Positions 46,965 through 55,937 of a stretch of DNA of 64,000 nt are shown in pieces (within the stretch, counting starts at the first letter, position 1; each line of letters opens with the position of its first letter). The notes under the pieces are model-generated. The model was not told the DNA's origin and made no database searches. It saw only the letters and a program-made list of their open reading frames with translations. The position numbers and the translations under genes are program-made. The stretch spans positions 744,001-808,000 of the forward strand of contig NZ_CP083663.1 in NCBI RefSeq assembly GCF_020097815.1. Direction: 5' to 3'. The stretch is from Haloprofundus salinisoli (GTDB taxonomy: Archaea > Halobacteriota > Halobacteria > Halobacteriales > Haloferacaceae).

Positions 46965-47285
46965 GCGGTCGAGACGAACCGACGAGCGGGTCGGGCGGAC
47001 ACCACGCTTGCGCTGGTGTTTCGACCGGTCGCTTGAATCTGCAGGAGACACGGCCCCGTCTCCCGTCTGTACTGCCGGTCGGGCGTGACGATCACTCCCG
47101 GCGTTTTCGCCAACGCTCTTTCGAGAATCGAACTCGAAAGGGTACGGTCGGCGATGAGCGGCTGGCGTTCGTCCCGGTCTGTGCGAAACTACCGCACGGT
47201 TCGGTGAAGATAGATCGGCTGGCAGTTGGTGCAACGAGTCCGACAGAGACCGCACGATCGAACGGGGCGGCGAGAGAGCGCACCG
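46965..47285. other. Intergenic region with no recognised gene
   Basis: About 320 bases lie between converging genes (DUF2103 and a DUF7344-type gene). Short frames on both strands show no motif, and no hairpin or RNA gene was seen. Confidence 0.55.
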
Positions 47286-47678
47286 CTACGTCAGTTCTTC
47301 GACAGCCGCGAGGTCGACCCAGTCGTGAATCACGGGACTGTCGGACTGTTCGACGGTGTCTCGGTCGCGGTCGTAGCTGACCGCACCGATGTCGTCCAGT
47401 TTCGGGAGGTGGACGTGCCGAAGCGACACCAGCAGGCTCCGGAAGTGGTCGGGTTCGACGTCGTCGAGACACTCGACTTCCCACGCAGTCATCGTGTCCG
47501 CAACGTCGCAGACGTCGACGGTTTCGCCGTTCGCCTGATGGAGATAGTACAACACGTCGCGTCGGCGTCGGTTCGACAGCGCGTCGAACGTTTCGTCTAA
47601 GCGCACACGGTCGACGGCTGCGGACGGTGCGTGCGTCGGGTGGTCGCTTTGGCGTCCGAGCGTATGGTCGTTTGACAT
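47286..47678 (-). CDS. DUF7344-type winged-helix-like protein
   Basis: A 130-residue protein with LDETFDALSNRRRRDVLYYL followed by LRHVHLPKLDDIGAVSYDRD and a C-terminal DSPVIHDWVDLAAVEEL, the same layout as the protein at 28159. These proteins are presumed DNA-binding regulators in haloarchaea. It is divergent from rpl37ae, but nothing links their regulation. Confidence 0.8.
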   Translation of the reverse strand: MSNDHTLGRQSDHPTHAPSAAVDRVRLDETFDALSNRRRRDVLYYLHQANGETVDVCDVADTMTAWEVECLDDVEPDHFRSLLVSLRHVHLPKLDDIGAVSYDRDRDTVEQSDSPVIHDWVDLAAVEELT

Positions 47679-47830
47679 GGTGAGGTGAGCACCCGGGGCA
47701 GTCCCCAGCGCGCATAGAAACCGACGCCAGACACCCCAAACTGTGGCGCTTTCACAGTCATGGTTTTATGTGAGATTTCCAATCGAACACCCGGTAGTAC
47801 CATCTGCGAATCAAAGGCGGACTCGTAGGC

Positions 47831-47836
47831 TTTATC
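47831..47836 (+). promoter_or_regulatory. TATA-like box for the rpl37ae operon
   Basis: TTTATC lies about 30 bases before the rpl37ae ATG at 47864, suitable for a near-leaderless transcript covering rpl37ae, rpoP, pcc1, pfdB and DUF3194. Confidence 0.6.
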
Positions 47837-47863
47837 TGTCCGCTCGGGATAGGTGTCAGCACT

Positions 47864-48130
47864 ATGGCCGACAACAAGGCACGACAGACCGGCAGCGCGG
47901 GTCGCTTCGGCGCGCGCTACGGTCGAGTCGCGCGCAAGCGGGTCTCCGACATCGAATCCGAGATGCGAAACGCCAGCGTCGACGGCGAGGACGTCAAACG
48001 TCTCGGCACGGGCATCTGGGTCAACAAAGAGACGGGCGAGAAGTTCACCGGCGGCGCGTACCGACCGGAGACGCCCGGCGGACGCTCTGTCCGACGCTCC
48101 ATCCGCGCGGCGCTCGACGAAGACGAGTAA
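47864..48130 (+). CDS. rpl37ae: 50S ribosomal protein L37Ae, zinc-less form
   Basis: An 88-residue ribosomal protein of the L37Ae/eL43 family. The N-terminus [20 protein letters not shown] and the C-terminus [20 protein letters not shown] are conserved. The four cysteines of the usual zinc ribbon are all absent: the middle reads [20 protein letters not shown]. Cys-less versions of ribosomal zinc-ribbon proteins are known, so it is probably functional. It leads a five-gene operon. Confidence 0.9.
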   Translation: MADNKARQTGSAGRFGARYGRVARKRVSDIESEMRNASVDGEDVKRLGTGIWVNKETGEKFTGGAYRPETPGGRSVRRSIRAALDEDE

Positions 48131-48139
48131 TCACACAGT

Positions 48140-48274
48140 ATGAGTTACAAATGCTCCCGCTGTAAACGCGACGTCGAACTCGACGAGTACGGGGGCGTCC
48201 GCTGTCCGTACTGCGGTCACCGCGTGCTCCTGAAAGAGCGCGCTCGCGTCGTCAAAGAAGTCGACGTGAAGTAA
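48140..48274 (+). CDS. rpoP: DNA-directed RNA polymerase subunit P
   Basis: A 44-residue zinc-binding subunit (Rpo12) of archaeal RNA polymerase. It reads [15 protein letters not shown], then a second zinc half [20 protein letters not shown]. The two CxxC pairs are complete. It lies 9 bases after rpl37ae and 10 bases before pcc1. The gene is too short for most ORF cut-offs. Confidence 0.95.
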   Translation: MSYKCSRCKRDVELDEYGGVRCPYCGHRVLLKERARVVKEVDVK

Positions 48275-48284
48275 CTGCGAATCA

Positions 48285-48554
48285 GTGTCGCATCTGAGCG
48301 TTCTCCGCTTTTCGTACCCCGACGAGCGGCGCGCCCGCGTCGTCGAGCGCAGCGTCCGCGTCGAAGTCGGCGAGATCGACGACGAGCGGTCGCGCGCGAG
48401 CGTCGCAAGGGAGGGAGACACCGTCGAAGTGCGAGTCGAAGCCTCGGACCTCGTCGCGCTCCGCGCCGGCGTCAACTCGTGGACCCGGATGGTCGCCGTC
48501 GCAGAGCGCGTCTCGGGGCTGGGAGCCGCCGCCGACCCCCGGGCGGGAGAGTAA
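48285..48554 (+). CDS. pcc1: KEOPS complex subunit Pcc1
   Basis: An 89-residue Pcc1-type protein. The family pattern is an alternating beta-alpha fold with FSYPDERRARVVERSVRVEV, REGDTVEVRVEASDLVALRA and GVNSWTRMVAVAERV. Pcc1 dimerises within KEOPS, which makes the t6A modification on tRNA. A GTG start at 48285 follows rpoP closely. Kae1 and the other KEOPS genes are not in this window. Confidence 0.88.
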   Translation: MSHLSVLRFSYPDERRARVVERSVRVEVGEIDDERSRASVAREGDTVEVRVEASDLVALRAGVNSWTRMVAVAERVSGLGAAADPRAGE

Positions 48555-48593
48555 ATACGGGGCTTTTTCAGTCCGGCGCGCATCGGACCGACT

Positions 48594-48998
48594 ATGCAAG
48601 GAAGTCTGCCACCGGAGGCGCAGGAGAAGCTCGAAGAACTGCAGGACCTTCAGGAGACCGCACAGCGCGTCGGCGCACAGAAACAGCAGTCCGAGAGCAC
48701 GCTCTCGGAGTCGAAGACGGCGCTCGAAGCGCTCGACGACATCGACGAGGACGCGACGATGTACCGCGAAGTCGGCGAACTGCTCGTCGAGACCGAGTAC
48801 GACGAGGCCCGAAACCAGCTCGATGACCGCGTCGAGAGCCTCGAAATCCGCGTCGAACAGCTCAAAAAGCAGGAAGAGCGCGTGCAGGAGCAGTTCGAGA
48901 GCCTGCAGACCGAGCTCCAGCAGATGCTGCAGGGCGGCGGCGCGGGCGGCCCCGGCGGTCCCGGCGGGATGGGCGGTCCGGGCGCAGGCGGCGCGTAG
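48594..48998 (+). CDS. pfdB: Prefoldin subunit beta
   Basis: A 134-residue prefoldin beta. Two coiled-coil arms ([40 protein letters not shown]) flank the beta hairpin core ([20 protein letters not shown]). A Gly-rich tail ([17 protein letters not shown]) ends it. With the alpha subunit it delivers unfolded proteins to the thermosome. The DUF3194 gene starts on the next base after its stop. Confidence 0.95.
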   Translation: MQGSLPPEAQEKLEELQDLQETAQRVGAQKQQSESTLSESKTALEALDDIDEDATMYREVGELLVETEYDEARNQLDDRVESLEIRVEQLKKQEERVQEQFESLQTELQQMLQGGGAGGPGGPGGMGGPGAGGA

Positions 48999-49253
48999 AT
49001 GGGCGCCGACGCCGAACCGACAGATGACGAGGTCGTCGAGACCGCCGCGGACGCCGCCGAAGGCGTCATTTTCGCGCACTACACGCAGTCGGACGTGCGT
49101 GACATGGACGTGACGGTCACGTTCGAGGACGGCGTCTTGGACGTGGACGTGTACCTGAACGCGCCCGACGACGTCGACCCGGAAGTCGTCGCCGACGAGG
49201 CGGCGCTGGCGGCGCGCGACGCCGTCGACGAGCTGTTCGCAGCGAGCGAATAG
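48999..49253 (+). CDS. DUF3194 protein
   Basis: An 84-residue acidic protein that directly follows pfdB without a gap, as DUF3194 members do in haloarchaea. It reads DEVVETAADAAEGVIFAHYT, VRDMDVTVTFEDGVLDVDVY, with an AALAARDAVDELF helix at the end. Function is unknown. The close packing suggests a role linked to prefoldin or translation. Confidence 0.87.
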   Translation: MGADAEPTDDEVVETAADAAEGVIFAHYTQSDVRDMDVTVTFEDGVLDVDVYLNAPDDVDPEVVADEAALAARDAVDELFAASE

Positions 49254-49318
49254 CCGCGACCGCCGCTTTCTTTCCGGAACTCTCCCTCCGAGCGAGGCGA
49301 ACAGTTATGGTTATGAAT

Positions 49319-49331
49319 GCTAATAGTTAGC
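49319..49331. promoter_or_regulatory. Small inverted repeat before the zinc-finger gene
   Basis: GCTAA-TAG-TTAGC lies 2 bases before the ATG at 49334, just downstream of a TTATGG box (49305-49310) at about -27. Its place at the transcription start suggests an operator, or chance in a short AT-rich stretch. Confidence 0.35.
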
Positions 49332-49333
49332 AC

Positions 49334-49546
49334 ATGGCTACCGGTGGTCGAGACCGCAGCGGAACGACGGCGTTGGACAGACTCCGGTCGCACTACGACC
49401 GAGCCGACTTGCGCTGTCCGCGGTGCGGGTACGAGGACGAGGACGGAAAGTGGACTGCGCGGACGACCGGTTCACAGGTGTTGTATCGCCACGTCTGCCC
49501 GAGTTGCGGCGAAATTCGGACCCGGACACTCCGACTGAGTCAGTGA
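49334..49546 (+). CDS. HVO_0649-family zinc-finger protein
   Basis: A 70-residue protein with a zinc ribbon: CPRCGYEDEDGKWTARTTG then CPSCGEIRTRTLRL, giving two CxxC pairs. It matches the HVO_0649 family of small haloarchaeal zinc-finger proteins by pattern. A TTATGG box about 27 bases before the ATG supports a leaderless start. The role is unknown; many such proteins are presumed RNA or protein binders. Confidence 0.85.
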   Translation: MATGGRDRSGTTALDRLRSHYDRADLRCPRCGYEDEDGKWTARTTGSQVLYRHVCPSCGEIRTRTLRLSQ

Positions 49547-49675
49547 CTCGGCGGCGCCGAAGACGCGCCGGCGGCCGATAGCGGTAGCTCCTTTCTCTCT
49601 CGACACACCAGTTCCCGACGGCCTCTCGTTTTCGCTACGCGGTACCCGAATCGGCGAACGAGGAGCGTGGACCGC

Positions 49676-51685
49676 TCACGCGAGGAAGAAGATGAGGACG
49701 CTCACGAGTATCGTCGCGCAGGCGATAGCCGCGGCGAACGCCCCGCCCATCGAGACGGCGACGTTGGCGTGGCTGGCGAGCGTCTCGGTGCGGTCGTTAC
49801 CGAAGACGGTCACCTCGGCGTGTTCGACGGCCATCCCGGACTCGACGGGTTCGCAGTCGGCGACGGCCTCCGAGGCGAGGCGGCGAATCAACGACCGGAG
49901 TTCGTCGTGGTCGATGGCCGCACCGACCTGGTTGTCCGCCTTCACGGTGTTGACGATGTGCGTGTCGGTGGTCATCACCTCGGCGGCGTCGACGAGGCCG
50001 CCGCCGTCTCCGACGACACGCTCGGCGCTCGCCTTCGCATCGCCGCCGTTCGTGCTGGGTGCGCCGACGACTTCGGGGTCGCCGGGAGATATCGAGTCGA
50101 CGCTCTCACAGAGGTCCGAGACGATGCTGTCGCGGAGCCCCGGTTCCATGTTGTTGCCGTCGACGAGCACGTACGCCGTTCGCTGCCCCTCGACTTCCGA
50201 GACGGCGACGCGGATGCCGAGCGGCCCGATACCCTCTCGCGGCGTCCACTCGGTCGGGTCCGAGGCGACGCCCAGACGCAACCGGTCGGTGTCGGCCTCG
50301 GAGAGCGCCCGGCCGACCGCTCCGGCCCCTCGAATCATGTCGAAGGAGCGCCGACTCCCGGGCGTAACGTGGCCGAGGTCCGGGCCCTCCAGGCCGTTGT
50401 TGCAGTTGTGGGCGTCGACGAGCAGCACGTCGTCGAGGCCGGTGGTTCGGGCCTCCGTCGCCGCCGAGAGGCCGACGGAGTACTCCACGTCGTCGGCGAA
50501 GTTCGGCGCGAACGTCGAGACGACGAGCGCGTCGTCGCCGAAGCGCTGTCCGAGCAACTTGGCCTCGCCGGAGTCGACGCGGACGCTCCGGGACGCTTCG
50601 ACGGTGTACTCGATACGCTCGTGGGCGTTCTCGGCCGCTTCGAGGATAGTGTCTACCTCCCGTTCGGTGACGAGGTTGAAGTCGTGGCCGGCCGTCGCGT
50701 GCGGCGGGAACGCGAGCCCCTCGCTGCGCCGGGCGACGCGTTCGGGGAAGTTACCGCCGCCGATTTCGCCCATCGGGCCGGGGTGTATCATCGGGAGGAT
50801 GAACTGGGCTTTCTCGTCGCCGTCGGCGTCGCGGAACGCGAGGACGGTGACGGGGACGACGGCTTCCTGACCGAGTTGCTCGAAGAAGTCCTCCAGCTCT
50901 CGGGAGCCTTCGGCGATGTGGCCGATGAACCCGCGGATGAAGTCGAGGACGGAGACGCCGAGGCTGTTGCGCCACGGACGGTCGATGACTTCGAGGAAGG
51001 CGTAGACGCTCATCGCGTAGATGACGCACATGACCCCGAGGAGGACGAAGTGGTCGAGCGTCAGCGCCGAGACGACTTCGGGTGCCTGCTCGGAGCGGGC
51101 GAAGTATGGCATCAGGTAGGCGTCGAGGATGGGGCCGCCGACTTCGAGAAAGCTGAGCGTCCCGCTGTAGATGAAAAGCAGTACCGCCGAGACGAGCGTC
51201 TGGATGCTCGCCGGAACCGACGCGACGAGGATGGACGAGCGCGACACCGCCATGATGACGAGCAGGCGGAGTGCGAAGATGGACGCGAGCGCGACGATGA
51301 GCACGTTGTAGACGAACCGCTGGTCGAGCGAGGCGAACACGGCGACGATGGCCGCGACGGTGAGCAGACCGATGAGGACGATCTCGCAGGCCAGCGCCAG
51401 CAGCGACGACCGGTTCGGCGTCAGTCGGCCGCCGAGAAACCGGTCGACGCCGGTGGTTGCGACGCTGGCGACGACGGTCGGAATTCCGACGAAGAAGATG
51501 CCCTCCCAGGCGTCTTTGCCGACGAAGAACAGACCCCGCCACGTCCCTTCGCGGAGGCCGGAGTCGAACGCCCCGACGCCCGCGATGCCGGCGATGAGCA
51601 GCGCGAACCCGAGGCTCGCGTACCACGAGGGAGCGCGGAAGATAAACCGCGACAACCCGGCGAGGTTGCTCTGCGACGTTGTCAT
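49676..51685 (-). CDS. DUF2070 family membrane protein
   Basis: A 669-residue protein. About seven N-terminal helices (residues 20-260) are followed by a large soluble domain that contains FILPMIHPGPMGEIGGGNFP, DVLLVDAHNCNNGLEGPDLG and a final helix. These Asp/His-rich blocks are typical of archaeal DUF2070, which has been suggested to be a membrane hydrolase but is uncharacterised. The start at 51685 has a CTAAAA box about 27 bases upstream. Confidence 0.92.
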   Translation of the reverse strand: MTTSQSNLAGLSRFIFRAPSWYASLGFALLIAGIAGVGAFDSGLREGTWRGLFFVGKDAWEGIFFVGIPTVVASVATTGVDRFLGGRLTPNRSSLLALACEIVLIGLLTVAAIVAVFASLDQRFVYNVLIVALASIFALRLLVIMAVSRSSILVASVPASIQTLVSAVLLFIYSGTLSFLEVGGPILDAYLMPYFARSEQAPEVVSALTLDHFVLLGVMCVIYAMSVYAFLEVIDRPWRNSLGVSVLDFIRGFIGHIAEGSRELEDFFEQLGQEAVVPVTVLAFRDADGDEKAQFILPMIHPGPMGEIGGGNFPERVARRSEGLAFPPHATAGHDFNLVTEREVDTILEAAENAHERIEYTVEASRSVRVDSGEAKLLGQRFGDDALVVSTFAPNFADDVEYSVGLSAATEARTTGLDDVLLVDAHNCNNGLEGPDLGHVTPGSRRSFDMIRGAGAVGRALSEADTDRLRLGVASDPTEWTPREGIGPLGIRVAVSEVEGQRTAYVLVDGNNMEPGLRDSIVSDLCESVDSISPGDPEVVGAPSTNGGDAKASAERVVGDGGGLVDAAEVMTTDTHIVNTVKADNQVGAAIDHDELRSLIRRLASEAVADCEPVESGMAVEHAEVTVFGNDRTETLASHANVAVSMGGAFAAAIACATILVSVLIFFLA

Positions 51686-51798
51686 GCCGACGAGATTATG
51701 GGCGTGCCTCCTAAAACCTCGCTACTTGTCGCACCGGTGTGACAGTCACTCCCGGTGTCAGTCCGAGCGGAGGGTTCCTTCGGCGACGCTCGGGTCGC

Positions 51799-52350
51799 TC
51801 AGTTCTCGCAGCGGGCGATGAAGTTCTCGAACACTTCCTGACCGCGTTCGGTGTGGGCGACCTCGGGGTGCCACTGGACGCCGTAGAGGTCGCGGGAGAC
51901 GTCGCTCATCGCCTCGATACCGCAGACGTCGCTCGTCGCGGTGTGGGTGAAGCCCTCGGGAAGCTCCTTTACCTCGTCGGCGTGACTCGCCCAAACGCGG
52001 GTCTCGGGCGCGAGCGGTCCGATGAGCGGATCGCCGTCGTCGAGCACTTCGACGGTCACGTCGGCGTAGCCGCCGTAGTCGCCCGACCCGACGCGTCCGC
52101 CGAGCTCCGCCGCCATCACCTGCATGCCGAGACAGATGCCGAGCACGGGAACGTCGAGGTCGAGGTACTCCGCGGAGCGCCCGGCGCGGTCGGCGTCCGG
52201 ACCGCCCGAGAGGACGATGCCGTCGGCGTCCACCTCTTCGGACGGCGTCTCGTTGTCGACGAGCTCGGTGTCGACGCCCGCGTCGCGCAAGGCCCGCTGC
52301 TCTAAATGTGTGAACTGCCCGTGGTTGTCGATGACGACGATTCTGGTCAT
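51799..52350 (-). CDS. guaAA: GMP synthase subunit A (glutamine amidotransferase)
   Basis: A 183-residue class I glutamine amidotransferase. The nucleophile Cys is in VLGICLGMQVMAAELGG (near residue 77), and the His-Glu pair is in YGVQWHPEVAHTE. It releases ammonia for the separate PP-ATPase subunit B, which is not seen here. The ATG at 52350 starts MTRIVVIDNHGQFTHLEQ, the normal N-terminus. A CTAAAAA box about 27 bases upstream supports it. Confidence 0.92.
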   Translation of the reverse strand: MTRIVVIDNHGQFTHLEQRALRDAGVDTELVDNETPSEEVDADGIVLSGGPDADRAGRSAEYLDLDVPVLGICLGMQVMAAELGGRVGSGDYGGYADVTVEVLDDGDPLIGPLAPETRVWASHADEVKELPEGFTHTATSDVCGIEAMSDVSRDLYGVQWHPEVAHTERGQEVFENFIARCEN

Positions 52351-52490
52351 GGCGGGGGTTGGACCGACGAGCCTAAAAACGAATCGGAGTCGGGGCGATA
52401 TGAGCACGTTCGTGCATCGAAGAACGTGAGAGTCGAGTGTTCACGGCGACGCCGAGCGGGTGCGAGGTCGAACCGTGGCGGTGGGGCCCC

Positions 52491-53036
52491 TCACGAACGG
52501 TCGTCGGACGTGCGGTCGAACCGCTCGCTCGCCGACCGAAACCCGAACTCGGACTGCTCCTCGCTGCGGCGCTGTTCGCGCGCCGCCAGCGCCTCGGTGT
52601 CGGGATTCACGTCGTCGTCGACGCGGGCGAAGGAGCGGTGGACTTTCGCGTGACACCAGCGGCAGAGCGACACCGTGATCTCGTGGGACGGGTCGGCGTC
52701 GTCTCCGCCATTGCCGTGGTACGAGAGGTGGTGTTCCTCTAGCAGCGGACGCGCCGACGAGCGGTGCGCCATCCGAATCTCCTCTAACCCGCAGCGGACA
52801 CACTCGCGTCCGTCGGTGGTCGAGCGGTAGTGCGGACAGTCGCGCCAGTCGCAGTCGGCCTCGCCGACGAGACAGCGGTACTCGTCGGCGCGGCGTGCGC
52901 GGGCGAACTCGGGGTCGTCGCCCGCGTGCTTCAGCGCGTACCGACACCGCCCGTCGCCGGTCAGGTGGTCGCACCGCCCGGCGAACTCGTACGGGTCGTC
53001 CACGCCGACCGAGGTTCCCTCCGGCGTCTTCTCCAT
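52491..53036 (-). CDS. HNH-like zinc-binding protein
   Basis: A 181-residue haloarchaeal protein. An N-terminal Cys cluster (CDHLTGDGRCRYAL, CLVGEADCDWRDCPHY) precedes an HNH-like core with CVRCGLEEIRMAHRS, LEEHHLSYHG and HEITVSLCRWCHAKVHRSF. The last segment resembles the His-x-x-Cys...His motif of HNH nucleases. It might act on nucleic acid, but neither activity nor partner is known. It is a single gene flanked by two intergenic stretches. Confidence 0.78.
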   Translation of the reverse strand: MEKTPEGTSVGVDDPYEFAGRCDHLTGDGRCRYALKHAGDDPEFARARRADEYRCLVGEADCDWRDCPHYRSTTDGRECVRCGLEEIRMAHRSSARPLLEEHHLSYHGNGGDDADPSHEITVSLCRWCHAKVHRSFARVDDDVNPDTEALAAREQRRSEEQSEFGFRSASERFDRTSDDRS

Positions 53037-53351
53037 GTGTGCGCACCTCGGTTCCGGCGCTACTTGAACGCTCGACGTTCGGTGTTATCTACCGACGCCA
53101 CCGACAGCCGCGAGCGACGACGTGCGTTCGCGCGTCTCGGTTTCTGAGTCTGGAGTACACAATATTCCCGTAAATATCAGCTAGATTTGAAGACAGTCGT
53201 CCGATGAGTCTTATTCGGTTTTGAAATTCGATATAAAATAACTTCAGAACTATCGCATATGAAACGGTAGGTTGAAAACCCCAGATGTTGGTAGATGGAT
53301 TACAACCAGATTACTGCTGGTCGCTGACGCCAGCATGGGCGCGATATATAC
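53037..53351. other. AT-rich intergenic region with promoters
   Basis: About 315 bases. From about 53160 on it is strikingly AT-rich, with TATAAAA at 53233-53239 and GATATATA at 53342-53349, just before the HalOD1 gene. It probably carries the promoter of that gene. No coding sequence or RNA gene was seen. Confidence 0.55.
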
Positions 53352-53705
53352 ATGAAAGACCACTCATCATCTCACACTGGACACTCCTACGACACCGACC
53401 GCTATCGACAACGACACGAAGTCATCGTCGACCCCGCCGAGACCGACCTCTCGTTCGCAGTCATCGACGCGATCGCGTCCGTCGAGGGTGTCGACCCCCT
53501 CGACCTCGACCCCTTCATGCACGAGTCGATCAACCCCGACGCGCTGAACAACCTCTTTGCTGGCACCGAGAAGACCAGTCTCGGCGGCTCCGTCGCGTTC
53601 GAGGCGCTCAGCTACACCATCGTCGTCGAGAGCCACGGCCGAATCACCGTCTACGAACAGAAAGACGGCGGCGGGCGGCGGACGCTCGCGGCCGGCATGC
53701 GGTAA
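53352..53705 (+). CDS. HalOD1 output-domain protein
   Basis: A 117-residue protein made of a single HalOD1 domain, a haloarchaeal putative signalling output domain. The pattern is VIDAIASVEGVDPLDLDPFM, SINPDALNNLF and SVAFEALSYTIVVESHGRIT. Such stand-alone HalOD1 proteins are common in Halobacteria and have unknown partners. The ATG at 53352 begins a short His/Ser-rich lead before the domain. Confidence 0.85.
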   Translation: MKDHSSSHTGHSYDTDRYRQRHEVIVDPAETDLSFAVIDAIASVEGVDPLDLDPFMHESINPDALNNLFAGTEKTSLGGSVAFEALSYTIVVESHGRITVYEQKDGGGRRTLAAGMR

Positions 53706-53761
53706 CGTCTCCTATCGAGCGAATCTGACACACTTTTACCGCTCCGTCGTAACGCCGAGTC

Positions 53762-54097
53762 GTGCAACTCGTTCACGAGGGACGACCGATAGCGAGGACC
53801 GTCGAGTTCGCGGATGGCTTTCTCCAACAGAGTCGGGGTCTGATGTTCCGACGGTCGGTCCCCGACGACTACGCGCTCGTCTTTCGCTTCGACGAGGCGG
53901 AGCGCCGGAGCCTCCACATGCTGTTCGTCCCGTTTCCGATCGACGCGCTCTGGATGGTCGACGGCGAGGTGACAAAGCGGGCCCGACTCTCCGGATGGAC
54001 CGGCCTCGGCTGGGGAATCGCCGACACCATCGTCGAGCTCCCGGCGGGGGCGGCCGACGGCGTCGACGAGGGCGACTCGGTCGAACTCGTCGAGTGA
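53762..54097 (+). CDS. DUF192 family protein
   Basis: A 111-residue DUF192 protein. RTVEFADGFLQQSRGLMFRR, FDEAERRSLHMLFVPFPIDA and LWMVDGEVTK are the family signature; function is unknown. The GTG start at 53762 has a TTTTAC box (53734-53739) about 27 bases upstream. The gene is 54 bases downstream of HalOD1 on the same strand, with its own promoter. Confidence 0.87.
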   Translation: MQLVHEGRPIARTVEFADGFLQQSRGLMFRRSVPDDYALVFRFDEAERRSLHMLFVPFPIDALWMVDGEVTKRARLSGWTGLGWGIADTIVELPAGAADGVDEGDSVELVE

Positions 54098-54200
54098 GCG
54101 AACCGACGGCGACTGGTCCGGCATCGACTGAACCGACCGCGGCGGCGAATCCGGCTGGCAAGTTCTGTCATACCCCACAAGTTGATATGCCGACGGCCTA

Positions 54201-54206
54201 AGGAGG
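54201..54206 (+). promoter_or_regulatory. Strong Shine-Dalgarno before the leuA start
   Basis: AGGAGG lies 8 bases before the ATG at 54215. Such a full-match site is uncommon in the window, and it marks 54215 as a translation start even though that frame closes after 27 codons. A four-codon ORF (MPTA, 54187-54201) overlaps it. Confidence 0.6.
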
Positions 54207-54214
54207 CGTCTACA

Positions 54215-55850
54215 ATGTCGGACCATACCAGTTCTGGCACGGAGGATAGGGTAAGTCGCCGCGAGGCGACTGGCCGAGAAATTCCGCGCCCAAGATAACT
54301 CATCGACCGACGACGCGAACGCGACTGCCACCCCGTTCGCAGCGTCGCTCGACGGACGCGACGTACTGCTTTTGGATACGACGCTCAGAGACGGCGAGCA
54401 AGCGCCTGGTGTCTCGCTCTCGGCGACCGAGAAGGTCGACATCGCACGCGCACTCGACAGAGCGGCGGTGCCGTTCGTCGAGGCCGGAAGCGCCTGTACC
54501 GGCGCGGGCGAACGCGACGCCATCGCCCGCGTCGCCGACCTCGACCTCGACGCGACGGTGACGAGCTTCGCTCGGGGCGTCCGCGCCGACGTCGACCTCG
54601 CGCTCGACTGCGGCGTCGACGGCGTCAACCTCGTCGTCCCCGCCAGCGACCGCCACGTCGAACGGAAGGTCGGCACCGACCGCGACTCGGTCGTCGAGAC
54701 GACGGTCGAACTCGTCGAGTACTCCCGCGACCACGGGCTGTGGGTCGAGGTGCTCGGGGAGGACGGCTCCCGGGCGGACCTCGAGTTCCTCGACCGCCTC
54801 GCCGCGGCCGCGCACGACGCCGGAGCCGACCGCTTCTGCTACTGCGACACCGTCGGCCACGGCGGCCCCGAGCACACCGAGCGCGTCGTCTCGAAACTGG
54901 CCGAGCACGGCCCGACGAGCACGCACGTCCACGACGACCTGGGCTTCGCCATGACGAACGTCCACGCCAGCCTCCGGGCGGGCGCGGACCTCGTCCACGC
55001 CACGGTCAACGGCGTCGGCGAGCGCGCGGGCAACGTCGCGCTCGAAGAAGTCGCGGTTGCGCTCTCGCACTGCTACGGCGTGGCGTGTGCGAACCTCGAC
55101 GAGCTGTACTCGCTCGCACAGACCGTCGCCCGCGCGACGGAGACGCCGCTGCCGCCGAACAAGGCCGTCGTCGGCGAGAACGCCTTCGCCCACGAGAGCG
55201 GCATCCACACCGACGGCACGTTGAAGGACGAGGCGATGTACGAACCGTACCCGCCCGAGACGGTGGGTCGGGAACGACGCCTCGTCCTCGGCAAGCACGC
55301 CGGGCGCGCCGGCGTCCGGGCGGCGCTCGACGAACACGGCGTCGAGGTGACCGTCGACGAACTCGCGCGAGTCGTCGAACGCGTCAAAGGCCTCGCCGAG
55401 CGCGGCAAACGCGTCACCGACGCCGACCTGCTCACCATCGCCGAGGACGTGCAAGGTCGCGCCCGCGAGCGCCGCGTCCGGCTCGTCGACCTGCAGGCGA
55501 CCAGCGGCGGCGGCGTCCCGACCGCCAGCGTCAGACTCGCCGTCGACGACGAGGAGCGCGTCGCCGCCGGAACGGGCAACGGTCCCGTCGACGCCGCCGT
55601 CGAGGCGGTTCGCACGGCGCTCGGTCCCGACGCCGCCTTCCAGCTGGAGTCGTACCGCGTCGACGCCATCTCCGGCGGCACCGACGCCGTCGTCACCGTC
55701 GCAGTCGAACTCTCCCGGGGCGACCGGTCGGTGAGCGTCGCGGCGGCGGACGCCGACATCACCCGCGCGAGCGTCGTTGCGATGGTCGACGCGCTCGACC
55801 GGTTGCGCGCGCCGAAAGCGGTGGTCGACGCGCCGCCCGCTGACGACTAG
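54215..55850 (+). CDS. leuA: 2-isopropylmalate/homocitrate synthase-family enzyme, apparent 5' frameshift
   Basis: The main frame (54255-55850) encodes a LeuA-type enzyme: LLLDTTLRDGEQAPGVSLSA, HVHDDLGFAMTNVHASLRAG, NGVGERAGNVALEEVAVALS and FAHESGIHTDGTL, plus the C-terminal LeuA regulatory domain (DLQATSGGGVPTASVRLAVD). It condenses acetyl-CoA with a 2-oxo acid. No good start exists in this frame. The ATG at 54215 with a strong AGGAGG opens another frame (MSDHTSSGTEDRV) that stops at 54298. A +1 shift around 54250-54256 would join the two. The usual ilv/leu genes do not follow. Confidence 0.85.
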
Positions 55851-55937
55851 CCGTCGACGCTGACCATCGACGCTGACCGCCGACGACTAACCGTCGACGG
55901 CCGCTGACTGCCTGACGACCGCCGACGACTGGCGGTC
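55839..55937. repeat. Degenerate repeats and hairpin after leuA
   Basis: Bases 55839-55859 and 55879-55899 are direct copies (GCTGACGACTAGCCGTCGAC type) with two differences; the first contains the leuA stop. A hairpin GACCGCC-GACGACT-GGCGGTC follows at 55917-55937. It could end transcription, although no T-run follows. No gene is seen up to 56142. Confidence 0.5.
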
